Origin: Cristatella mucedo
Taxonomy: Eukaryota; Bryozoa; Phylactolaemata; Cristatellidae
Length of the DNA: 20,000 nucleotides
NCBI GenBank assembly: GCA_009760855.2
Contig: WPIO01000156.1
Span: forward strand, 62,501 to 82,500
Reading direction: 5' to 3'
Made by a program: the position numbers and the translations under genes. Under the pieces are notes generated by a model, which searched no databases, was not told where the DNA came from, and saw only the letters and a list, made by a program, of their open reading frames with translations. This document shows, piece after piece, positions 1 to 8,096 of this stretch. Position 1 is the stretch's first letter. Each line of letters opens with the position of its first letter.

Positions 1-3
1 AAG

Positions 4-429
4 TTGGTCCATGCATTCGTGACATCCCGTCTCGAATTCTGCAGCTCACTGCTTACTGGCCTACCAGCATGCACAATCAGGCGATTGCAGCTTGTGCAAA
101 ACTTGGCAGCTAGACTTATCTGTCGTGAGCGTCACAGTTGCCACATTACTACACCACTTCTCGCCGACCTGCACTGGCTACCAGTCAAGCAACGGATTGA
201 CTTCAAGGTTTTGTTGCTCACTTTTAGGTCCCTTCATTCTATGGCTCCAGCCTCTCTTTCAGATCTACTACCCCATCAGGCCGAGCATCGTACCACCCGC
301 TTTTCGGAATCCAGCAGTCTACAAATACCTCGTACAAACCTTAAATCCTTTGGAGACCGTGCATTTAGTTCGTATGCTCCACCAGCCTGGAACTCCCTCC
401 CGACCTGCGTCAAACATCCCCTGACCTGA
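4..429 (+). pseudogene. Reverse transcriptase C-terminal fragment (LINE-A1)
   Basis: This is the C-terminal, post-palm part of a LINE reverse transcriptase. Recognisable blocks are [26 protein letters not shown] and [19 protein letters not shown], which line up with residues ~325-465 of the 481-residue ORF segment of copy A2. The catalytic YADD part would lie upstream of the window. A one-base deletion near 412 replaces the normal end (FKRNLKTHLFRTAFSGSL in A2) with a short wrong-frame tail ending KHPLT. It is therefore a broken copy and not a functional gene. Confidence 0.85.
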
Positions 430-656
430 CCACATTTAAAAGGAACCTAAAAACACACCTATTTAGGACAGCATTTAGTGGGTCCCTGTGATTCGTCCTT
501 GATGTGCTTGTGCGTGCTGACACTGTGCATGCTGCCACTAACCACAAATGCATGCTGACCCTGTGCATGTCGCCCCTAATCATATTATTCATTTCGTTTG
601 TTTTTCAAGCATGATTTTACTTACCATTCAATTGCATTTCACTTTGCAGCAAATGT

Positions 657-727
657 AAAGCGCCTAGAGAGAGATTAAGTTCTCTCAGGGCGCTTTATCC
701 AGTGAATTATTATTATTATTATTATTA
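657..727 (+). other. LINE-A 3'-terminal stem-loop and TTA-repeat tail (A1)
   Basis: AAAGCGCC (657-664) pairs with GGCGCTTT (689-696). Inside it AGAGA pairs with TCTCT around the loop GATTAAGT. A TTATT-type microsatellite tail follows. The same structure ends copies A2 (8097-8157) and A8 (18859-18933, minus). In L2-type LINEs such 3' structures are the template feature the reverse transcriptase recognises; that role is inferred here. Confidence 0.8.
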
Positions 728-728
728 A

Positions 729-923
729 ATATGCCTGCAGCTGTCTTCGTAGCCACACCGATCGGATACAAATTTAGTAAGTACAATGCCGCGCCCGATG
801 AGCACTTCCTGGCCCGCGAGAGGGCGCGCGCGCGCTCACGTGACCCCAACCGTGTCGGCTGACGTCGGCGTTCTGGTTTTGGAGCGTTCATACGCTCGTC
901 TGGTGGCCTTTGCCCGGGCGTAC

Positions 924-966
<43 letters not shown>

Positions 967-1011
967 AGTCGCCGCAGTTGACCCGGCGCGAATCGCTTCG
1001 CTCGTAGCCAC
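729..1011. other. 3' flank of the collagen gene with a GCC/GGC repeat
   Basis: This is probably the collagen 3' UTR and flank (the gene is on the minus strand). It contains a (GCC)n run of about 13 units at 926-965. I see no clean AATAAA on the minus strand. Read in the collagen frame past its TAA, it stays open for 108 codons including about 15 alanines, but that reading runs into the LINE-A1 tail, so I do not call it a gene. Confidence 0.5.
926..965. repeat. (GCC)n trinucleotide microsatellite
   Basis: About 13 uninterrupted GCC units on the plus strand (GGC in the sense of the collagen gene), beginning roughly 45 bases past the collagen stop codon. It is a slippage-prone GC-rich repeat in a probable 3' UTR. 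Confidence 0.9.
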
Positions 1012-3724
1012 TTAGCCGACGGGGCCCTTAGGGCCCGCGGGACCTGGTGGTCCCGGCGGTCCAACGGCTCCCTTTGATCCAACGGCTCCCGCTGGACCAG
1101 GGTTTCCCGGCGGTCCGACGGCTCCCTTTGATCCCGCTGGTCCAGCTGGTCCGGCCACTCCCGCCGTACCTGGGGAGCCGGCGCTGCCTTTTGGTCCGGC
1201 GGGGCCGACCGCTCCGATTTCGCCTTTGCTGCCGTTGGCGCCCGTCTGGCCCGTCGAGCCAGCGGCGCCCGTCGGTCCGTCGCCGCCAGTCACACCGGCG
1301 TCGCCGGGCGGACCCGCCGCACCTGTCGAGCCCGTATCGCCACGCCCACCGGGCTGCCCGCTGTCGCCGGGAGCGCCGGCAGATCCCGTTGCACCCGCGT
1401 CGCCGCTCGCTCCGGTCTCGCCGGCGTCGCCCTTCGGGCCCGCATCGCCGGTAGGTCCTGTCTGTCCCGCGGGTCCGGTGGCTCCAGGTGCTCCGCTATC
1501 GCCGGGCGGACCCGCCACACCTGTCAAGCCGCTATCGCCGGGCCCGCCGGGCAGCCCGTCTTCGCCGCTAGCTCCGCTAGGCCCTGTCTGTCCGGCGGGT
1601 CCGACTGCACCGGGGGCACCCGTCGGACCTGTCGCACCCGCATCTCCGGTATCTCCTTTTGCTCCAGCGTCGCCGGTTGGACCGACTGGTCCCATCTCGC
1701 CAACGCCGCCAGCCAGACCCGTCTCTCCACTGTCTCCGGTATCACCTTTCGCTCCGGAATCGCCCGTCAGTCCGGCGGCTCCGGTGCTTCCGGGCGCGCC
1801 CGCCGCACCGGTTTGGCCCGTCGCGCCGTCAGCTCCGCTCTGACCCGGCGCGCCGGTCTGGCCAGCGGCGCCCGCCGGTCCGGTCTCGCCAGACGCCCCG
1901 GTTGGTCCAGCGGCTCCTGAGGCGCCATCCTCTCCCGTGGCGCCGGTAGCTCCCGGCTCGCCCGTCGCTCCCGCGCGGCCCGGCGAACCCGTTTCGCCGA
2001 CCGCCCCCGTCGCTCCCGTCTGACCAGTGTCTCCTGTGACGCCGGAAGCGCCCGCAGGTCCCGCCGGTCCGGTCGCTCCTGCAGCTCCTGCTTCGCCGGC
2101 CGCCCCACTGGCACCCGTGTCGCCTTTATCTCCCGCAGGTCCAGCTGGTCCGGTCGCTCCCGCCGCACCGTCATTTCCGGTAGCACCCACGGCGCCGTCT
2201 GCTCCCGTCGCTCCCGCCGCGCCGTCGTTTCCGGTTGCACCGGTGGCGCCGTCTGCTCCCGTCGCTCCCGGCGCGCCGTCCGCTCCGTTTGCGCCGGTGG
2301 CTCCCGGCGCTCCCACGTCGCCGCTAGCGCCCGGCGCTCCGGTCGCCCCGTCGACTCCCGGAGCGCCGGGCTCGCCCGCAGAGCCGTTCTCGCCAGCCGG
2401 GCCCGCCTCGCCCGTCGGGCCTTGCGCTCCGCTGGTGCCGGACGCTCCCGGAGCGCCGGTGGCTCCGTCGGCGCCAGCGGGTCCTTTCGGTCCCGTCATG
2501 CCCGTGACGCCGGCGCTGCCTTTAGAACCCAATGGCCCTGTGGCGCCGGCCGGACCCACCGGTCCGGGCGGCCCGGCGTTGCCCTTCTGTCCCGACGAGC
2601 CTTTCTGTCCGCTGGGTCCCGCTGCGCCTGGACTGCCGGTGCGGCCGGCCGGTCCCTGTGGTCCAGGTGGACCGGGCGGGCCAGCGCTTTGCACCGCGGC
2701 CCTCCGCTGTCTCTGTAGAGCGGAGAAAGAGAAGAGCGATACTAACGGCGCTCGCTCGCTCGACAGGCGCCGGGAGACGCTTCGCTGCCGAGCACCGACT
2801 GACGGAGTGGGGAGCGCGGTGAGGAAGGCGGAGCTGCGGCCGCGTCGGGCGCTAAGCGACGCAGCGCGACGCTGCTTTTCCGGCTCTCTACGTCGTCTCC
2901 TCTTTATCCGAGTCACGTCGATCGGGCTGCTCGGCGCAGAGACTTGCCGAGTGCTGCTCGCTAAGCTGAAAGGACGAGACGCGGCGGGCATGCGGAACTC
3001 ATCTACCGGCGCTCCTGGCGGAGGCCAGATTTCGCGCCGCTCACGTGACGGTCTCGGGGCGACGGCTGGACTGTCGGCACAGCGGGCGGCCTGCGAGTTC
3101 ACGCCTCGTGAAGAAGCCTCGACAGCGCCGAGTCACTACTGAAGGGTTGCCGGCCGCATCCACCTAGCGACCGCGGCGGCAAGCGCACTGGCCGTCCGCA
3201 ATTGGGACATGGCGCGAAGTGTCCAGCGACGGACGACGCGCCTCGATGCTGAAGCGACAGCTCGCAGACGCGACGTCGCTCGCAATTGCGAGCTGTCGGC
3301 TCGCCGGCGGCGGCGGCGGTGGTCGCCGAGCCGCGAGACGGACCGGCGCGCGGCTCGCCCGCGAACTCACGGTCAGCAGCTCGGCTGGCTGGCTTCTCTC
3401 GAGCGCCGCTATTCGCGCCTCCAGCTGCCGAGCGTGCTCCTCCACCGCTCGCGCCTCGTTGGCGCTCCGCTCGGCGACGCCTCGGACGAGCAGGCTCGTC
3501 ACCGCCAGCGAGGCGCACTGGGCGGCCACGCAGAACGCCACCAGCGACAGGAGCGTCGCGTACGCGCATCGGCTGGACGACGGCGGCGGCGGTGGCGCCG
3601 CCGTCGCCTTGCCGCTGCCGTCGCCGCCGTCAACCAGTCGCTTTTCGTCGTGGTGAGCTGCAACGGGCGGCGAATGGCGCAGCGTGCGCGAGCTGTTGTG
3701 AGTCGAGAGCGCGGGGCCGCTCAT
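1012..3724 (-). CDS. Type II transmembrane collagen, two exons (3724-3371 and 2712-1012)
   Basis: The model joins exon 1 (118 codons) to exon 2 (566 codons and TAA) across an intron with GTGAGT donor and CTCTACAG acceptor, both phase 0. The 684-residue product has a cytosolic N-terminus (1-52, Pro/Ser-rich), one membrane helix (~53-80, [18 protein letters not shown]), a short coiled coil (~84-110, [13 protein letters not shown]), a furin-type RQRR (119-122) encoded right at the exon junction, then 185 unbroken Gly-X-Y triplets (129-683) and a last Gly. The helix has no Cys, Phe, Tyr, Trp or His and is rich in Ala, Thr and Asp at X and Y. There is no C-terminal globular domain. Membrane-anchored collagens of animals and nematode cuticle collagens share the order helix, coil, RXXR, collagen; cleavage would release the rod outside the cell. 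The helix is far longer than a nematode cuticle collagen's, so the exact family is open. The ATG is the first after an in-frame TGA. Confidence 0.85.
2162..2269 (-). repeat. 54-bp tandem duplication inside the collagen helix
   Basis: Two adjacent 54-base units (2162-2215 and 2216-2269) differ at only a few positions. Each encodes 18 residues, GATGADGA(V/T)GATGNDGAA. They show how the collagen block has grown by in-frame duplication. Confidence 0.8.
2713..3370 (-). other. Collagen intron (658 bp)
   Basis: On the minus strand the intron starts ACC|GTGAGT at 3370 and ends in a pyrimidine-rich stretch, CTCTTCTCTTTCTCCGCTCTACAG in shortened form TTTCTCCGCTCTACAG, before AGACAG at 2712. Both borders are phase 0, so splicing joins ...PAELLT to RQRRAAVQ. 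Retention would add about 69 residues and stop at 3164. The 3' part of the intron is open in the exon 2 frame from an ATG at 3102, so an alternative internal start is possible but would lack the membrane helix. Confidence 0.75.
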
Positions 3725-3772
3725 GCGTCCGTAGCGAGCTCGTCATAGCGCCGCTTTTGCCTTACCGCCCAT
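3630..3772 (-). promoter_or_regulatory. Two upstream ORFs in the collagen leader
   Basis: uORF1 (3772-3743) encodes MGGKAKAAL and stops at TGA. uORF2 starts inside that stop (ATGA, ATG at 3746), is in another frame and runs past the collagen ATG at 3724 to a TGA ending at 3630. If the mRNA leader includes them, they would lower initiation at the main ATG. The first also carries GGCG|GTAAGG, a possible splice donor, which could instead make this region a 5' exon end. Transcript data are needed to choose. Confidence 0.4.
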
Positions 3773-4282
3773 CGCCGCTGCCGCTGCCGCTGCCGCCGCC
3801 GCCGCCGATCGGTGCGGAGAAGGAGCAGGAGGTGAAGCCCCGTCGACGGACGAGGTCCGCTGTCGCAACGCCCTGGGTGCCGCAAAAATCCGGCGTCTCC
3901 GGGGGGCCGCTCCTAATTGTTACAGCAGGCGGCGTGACCGGTTTCCTTACACGCTCTAAAACACTGGGTGGGCTGGGAAGGGCTCAAAAACCTATTCACT
4001 CTAACTAATTGTGACTGCGACTGAATAGAAATTGGCAGCGCTGACTGGAAGGCGTCAGCGCGCGAGCAGATTTTACAGCAACGATTGCTACAGGACACTA
4101 CAGAAGAAAACGGGCCCAGTCGCACGCGCACGCAGTGGATCTACAAGCAGACGACAGGGTTTCATGGCTACTATTCGTCAACGCTAAAAGGCGATCGCTC
4201 GCGGCCGGTGCTTCTGTGTCGCCAGCAGCCACGGAGCTGGCTACGCGGAGCGGGTCGTCGCTTGGGCAGCCGCGCCAAGTCT
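3725..4282. other. 5' flank of the collagen gene, GC-rich, no confident gene
   Basis: The part next to the gene is CpG-rich with CCG/CTG-type repeats (3772-3810), in keeping with a CpG-type promoter for the minus-strand collagen. No clear TATA box is seen. Plus-strand ORFs here are open only because of the base composition. Confidence 0.4.
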
Positions 4283-4447
4283 GATTGGTTTGGTCCAGCG
4301 ATTGAGGTGCTCGCCGCCCCGACCAAGGTCTGGCTGAGGTCGTGGGCTCGAGCCCTGAGGCATATGTGAAGTGCCTGAATAGAGATTAAGTTCTCTTGGG
4401 GCGCTATACAAATGAATTATATTTATATTATATTTTTATATTATTTA
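4283..4447 (+). mobile_element. SINE-1 copy a (tRNA-derived head, LINE-A-type tail)
   Basis: The head looks like a decayed tRNA of the Leu/Ser type: an A-box-like GGTCCAGCGATTGAGG (4292-4307) and a B-box-like GGGCTCGAGCCC (4344-4355). It is followed by AGAGATTAAGTTCTCT, the same 16 bases that form the inner stem-loop of LINE-A, then GGGGCGCTATACAAATGAATTATA and an AT-rich tail. It aligns over its whole length with the reverse complement of 8175-8303. The 5' limit is where the two copies stop matching. Confidence 0.75.
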
Positions 4448-4787
4448 AGTCAATAATGGACGCTGCCTATAATAGTTCGCTATACTGTTTGCGACCAATC
4501 AAGAATAGGAAATTGGAAAAGCTGGGTGTGCTGACTTCTCCGGTCTCGTTCTTCCGCCGCCGCCTCCGCCGCCGTCTTCACTGGTCGGCTGGCGAAGGCG
4601 GCGAGTGGCACTCCCCCTCGAATGATGTTTGCTCGATGACATCGGCTCGATCGACGGAGCGCCCGCCCTGGCGGGCGGCGATGGCGACGCTTACGGGTCG
4701 GCGGACGTGGAGCGGCAGGCGACAGGAGGCACTGCTGGGCATTGGAGCGCGAACCGCTGAAACGGCGCGGTGCATTCTGAGCGCTAG
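4448..4787. other. GC-rich stretch without a confident gene
   Basis: ORFs are open on both strands because of high GC and few stops. None shows a domain I recognise. It leads into the possible exon at 4788. Confidence 0.35.
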
Positions 4788-5117
4788 GAACAGCCAGCGC
4801 CAGCGCCAGTCTGCGACTTGGTGGCATTTTCCTTCGCCACTCAACCGTTCAGCCCGGCGGCAGGCGTCGCATTGGTCACGGACTGACGCCGCCGCCGCCG
4901 TCTCACGCATCCCCGGAGCGGAGGAGGAGCAGAGTCGGCCGTGGCCGAGCGCTCGCCATTGCTGGCCGACCTGTCGCGTTTGCAGGGCGACGCACCGCCG
5001 CCGGCAATCTCTGCCTGTGCGATCTCTCAACAAGTGCGACTGCTTCGTGCGGAGACGAACGCACGCGCGCGCCAGCTCGGGAAATGGGGTTGGGGAGGGT
5101 GCAATTCAACAAACTAG
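4788..5117 (+). pseudogene. Possible terminal coding exon, interrupted by frame changes
   Basis: After an acceptor-like GAGCGCTAG (ending 4787) one frame reads EQPAPAPVCDLVAFSFATQP and onward to ALVTD, then meets TGA at 4884. The same frame reopens and reads AVAERSPLLADLSRLQ...AISQQVRLLRAETNARARQL, an amphipathic, helix-like stretch, to a TAG at 5115. Between them (4884-4930) the protein-like reading (DAAAAVSRIPGAEEE) is in the next frame, so two compensating indels around the GCC run would be needed. The sequence may be a decayed exon, an assembly error or two exons. I do not recognise the family. Support for the plus strand comes from the AT-rich 3' region and AATAAA at 5220. Confidence 0.35.
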
Positions 5118-5219
5118 TAAATAAGGGTTATTTATTACTTTTATTATTATTTATCTATTATTTATTGTTTACTTGTTTAGACTTTTATATTCAATTAGTT
5201 AACTATTTGACTAGTATTC

Positions 5220-5225
5220 AATAAA
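5220..5225 (+). terminator. Polyadenylation signal AATAAA (candidate)
   Basis: A canonical AATAAA lies about 100 bases after the TAG at 5115-5117, in an AT-rich stretch that would suit a 3' UTR. A GT-rich element (CTGGTGCATGTACG) follows. It is plausible as the end of the candidate gene at 4788-5117, but the hexamer is common by chance in AT-rich DNA. Confidence 0.35.
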
Positions 5226-5767
5226 CTGGTGCATGTACGAAGATTATGCGAGCCATGCGGCCTTGAACTCTTTGGGTAGCCACGAATGGCTTGTGCTGGA
5301 GCAGCCGATTACTGGGCAGGCGCGTCCTCTTTTAGCGATACCTGGTTAGCTGCGATTGGTTTTTACTACGCGCCAACGGTTGCCGCCGCGTCGCACTTCG
5401 TATCCCACCGCGTTCCGCGACGGGCCGCCCACCGATAACGAAGGGTCGGAGGAAAGCGGCTGAAAGAGCTCGCAGCGCCCTCTGGTGGTTGGCACTTGGA
5501 CGAGGAGCCAGTAGCAGCAACACGAGGGTAAAGTGCGCCTGTGAGAGCAGCTAGTGACCAACGAAAATCACAAGCCCTAGGTGGAAGACGATGAGAGCGT
5601 CGACGATGAGGACAAGGATAGAGAGAACGGAGACTACGAGAACGACGACCATTGAGTGCGATGACAACGAGAACAGAGGACGAAAATTAAAGACGATGAT
5701 GACATGGAGGGGAAGATAGCAAAATGAGCGCGAGAGGAGGAGGAGGAGGAGAAGGAGAAGGAGCGAG

Positions 5768-5769
<2 letters not shown>
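5226..5769. other. Unique region ending in a purine-rich tract
   Basis: No gene is evident. 5580-5769 is strongly purine-rich on the plus strand, with GAC/GAG-type repeats that read as an acidic run (VEDDESVDDEDKDREN) in one frame before a TGA at 5652; this is more likely low complexity than a gene. A CTCF-like motif lies at 5475-5488. Confidence 0.4.
5475..5488 (-). promoter_or_regulatory. CTCF-like motif
   Basis: The minus strand reads CCACCAGAGGGCGC, which fits the conserved CTCF core (CCASYAGRKGGC) at every position. CTCF is an insulator and architectural protein of bilaterian animals. One motif match may be chance; binding is not shown. Confidence 0.35.

Positions 5770-5860
<91 letters not shown>
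5770..5860. repeat. (AT)n microsatellite, 91 bp
   Basis: An unbroken TA dinucleotide run that ends exactly where LINE-A copy A2 begins (5861). A shorter TA run lies on the other side of A2 (8157-8175), so A2 probably inserted into this tract. Confidence 0.95.
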
Positions 5861-5862
<2 letters not shown>

Positions 5863-7931
5863 TTGGTAGATAGCTTCAACACGACACTAGCTGACACGCT
5901 AGACGAGTTTGCCCCTCTGAAAAAGCGCACTTTGCGCCCCCGCCCAGACGGCCTATGGTTTACCGCAGACATTAAACTAGCCAAGTCTACTAAACGAAAG
6001 CTTGAAAAAGCATACAAAAGATCCAGACTAACTGTCCATCGACAGGCATATGAAGACTACTGTAGGTCGTACCAATCGATCCTAGCAAAGGCTAAGTCTA
6101 GTTTTTATAAAAACATTGTTCGATCACAGATGCACAATCCAAAAATGCTGATGTCGACAATAAACCATCTCCTCAACCGTTCCCAGATTAGCTCCTTACC
6201 TGATGATCCTAATGATGATCTAGCCGATCGCTTCTCTCGATTCTTTGTGCAGCAGATAGACAAGATCAGGGAATCCATCCCTGCGATGACAACCTCCCCA
6301 CTAGAATGCTGTTCCTCGGTTCCTGGCTGCACCTCAATGCCTGCATTTAACAGGTCACTAGTGATCTAGTCCTAAAGTTCGTATCTCAATCAAAGAAGAC
6401 AACAAGTCCTCTGGACCCTATTCCCACTGTCCTGCTCCTACGTTGCATCGATCTGCTGCTGCCATACATAGCTAGCATAATTAATATGTCATTAGCCTCA
6501 GGTCATGTCCCAGTACCTTTCAAAAAAGCTGTAGTCAGTCCACTTCTCAAGAAAGCTACACTTGACCAAGAGAACTCGAGCAACTACCGCCCAGTTTCCC
6601 TTCTACCATTCCTATCAAAGACACTCGAACGGGTCGTGGTGGACCAGCTAAACTCGTATATCGAAACCTCACACCTTGCTAGTAAGTTCCAGTCTGGCTT
6701 TAGAGCTAATCACTCCACAGAGTCAGCATTGCTTCGGGTATACAACGACCTACTTAGGAATGCAGACATGGGTAGAGTTTCTCTGCTTGTTTTGCTTGAT
6801 CTTTCGGCAGCTTTTGATACCATCGATCACCAAGTTCTTCTAGAGCGCCTCTCATCTCGCCTGGGCATCACTGGCACTGCTCAGCAGTGGTTCAGGTCCT
6901 ATCACAGTGGGAGACTCCAGAGTATTGACGTGAATGGACAAAGATCATCTGAAGTACCTCTGAAATACGGAGTACCTCAGGGCTCAGGGCTAAGTCCGGT
7001 TCTTTTCACGGTTTATACTCTCCCTCTTGCTGATGTGATTGCCAAGCACAATCTAGGCTTTCACTTCTATGCAGATGACACTCAGTTGTACCTTTGCTTT
7101 GATCCCTCCCAGCCTTCGAGCACCTCAAATTCTCTCAACTCACTAGCTGCATGCATTGATGACATCCGCACATGGATGGCAGCAAATTTTCTAAAACTTA
7201 ACGATGATAAAACTAACTTACTAGTTATGGGCAAACCCAGTGTGATCCAAAGATTGGAAAGGCTGACTCTCAAAATTGGCTCTGCCAGCATATCTCCTGT
7301 CGAATCAGCTCGGAATCTAGGTGTCATATTCCAAAGCGACCTCTCGTTAGATGACCATATCAGCTTCACGGTCAAATCCGCCTATTTTCAGCTTCATAAC
7401 ATTGCTAAAATTCGGGCTTGTTTAGATGAAGATACCGCGTCCAAGTTAGTTCATGCATTCGTGACATCCCGTCTCGACTTCTGCAACTCACTGCTTACTG
7501 GCCTACCAGCATGCACAATCAGGCGATTGCAGCTTGTGCAAAACTCTGCAGCTAGACTTGTCTGTCGTGAGCGTCGCAGTTGCCACATTACTCCACTTCT
7601 CGCCGACCTGCACTGGCTACCAGTCAAGCAACGGATTGACTTCAAGGTTTTGTCGCTCACTTTTAGGTCCCTTCATTCTATGGCTCCAGCCTATCTGTCA
7701 GATATAATACCCCATCAGGCCAAGCATCGTACCATCCGCTTCTCGGAATCCAACAGTCTAGAAATACCTCATACAAACCTTAAATCCTTTGGAGACCGTG
7801 CATTTAGTTCATATGCTCCCAAAGCCTGGAACTCCCTCCCGACCTGCGTCAAAACATCCCCTGACCTGACCACATTTAAAAGGAACCTAAAAACACACCT
7901 ATTTAGGACAGCATTTAGTGGGTCCCTGTGA
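5863..7931 (+). pseudogene. LINE-A2 reverse transcriptase ORF with one frameshift
   Basis: The first segment (5863-6369) is the linker after the endonuclease, with blocks such as KSTKRKLEKAYKRSR and ADRFSRFFVQQIDKIRES. The reading moves to a second frame near 6345-6350 (QVTSDLVLKF onward), which then stays open to 7931. Numbered from the ATG at 6486, this holds [15 protein letters not shown] (~31-45), motif [14 protein letters not shown] (~103-115), GVPQGSGLSPVLF (~162-174; most relatives have GSVLGP), the catalytic FYADD (~194-198), and the C-terminal [23 protein letters not shown] type block. The enzyme makes cDNA from the element RNA at a nicked target. All catalytic aspartates are present; one indel and the lost 5' end make this copy non-autonomous. 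Confidence 0.88.
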
Positions 7932-8096
7932 TTCGTCTTTGATGTGCTTATGCGTGCTGACACAGTGCATGCTGCCACTAACCACATTTGCATGCTGACC
8001 CTGTGCATGTCACCCCTAACCATATTATTCATCTCGTTTGTTTTTCAAGCATGATATTAGTTACCATTCAATTGCATTTCACTTTACAGCAAATGT

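Larger units (their letters stand above)
1..728 (+). mobile_element. LINE-A copy A1 (3' part of an L2/CR1-like non-LTR retrotransposon)
   Basis: The window opens inside this element. It holds the last ~140 codons of the reverse-transcriptase ORF (4-429), then a ~230-base 3' UTR, a GC stem-loop (657-696) and a TTA-repeat tail (707-727). It matches copy A2 (7444-8157) almost base for base. Compared with A2 it has a 3-base insertion near 150 and has lost one A in the run at about 412, which shifts the frame so the ORF stops early. The 5' end lies outside the window, so truncation and target-site duplication cannot be judged. The high similarity to A2 suggests recent activity of the family. Confidence 0.9.

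Noticed and set aside
685-1011. Separate polyalanine gene on the minus strand
   Set aside because: It has no ATG, depends on the GCC microsatellite and ends in the LINE-A tail (an Asn run from TTA repeats).
1012-2712. Bacterial-type collagen-like protein from horizontal transfer (rich in GAT and GPT triplets)
   Set aside because: The gene has a spliceosomal intron, a type II membrane anchor with a furin-type site and animal retroelement neighbours.
3102-3102. Use of the ATG at 3102 as the true collagen start
   Set aside because: The stretch from 3102 to 2713 lies between good donor and acceptor sites in matching phase and reads as low-complexity Arg/Ser without a signal peptide.
1226-3142. 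Long plus-strand ORFs (1226-1843 and 2027-3142) rich in Pro, Ala and Val
   Set aside because: They are the antisense of Gly-X-Y codons in the collagen exon, which makes a regular Pro/Ala pattern and few stops.
3209-4008. Plus-strand Arg/Ala-rich ORFs opposite collagen exon 1 and its flank
   Set aside because: They are open through GC content only, with no domain, and lie antisense to a well supported exon.
5769-6017. ORF ending in alternating Tyr and Ile (also 18261-18455)
   Set aside because: It is a translation of (AT)n microsatellite.
7082-7375. Minus-strand ORFs within LINE reverse transcriptases (also 7451-7660, 7769-8032, 12475-12744)
   Set aside because: They are shadows of the reverse-transcriptase coding strand.
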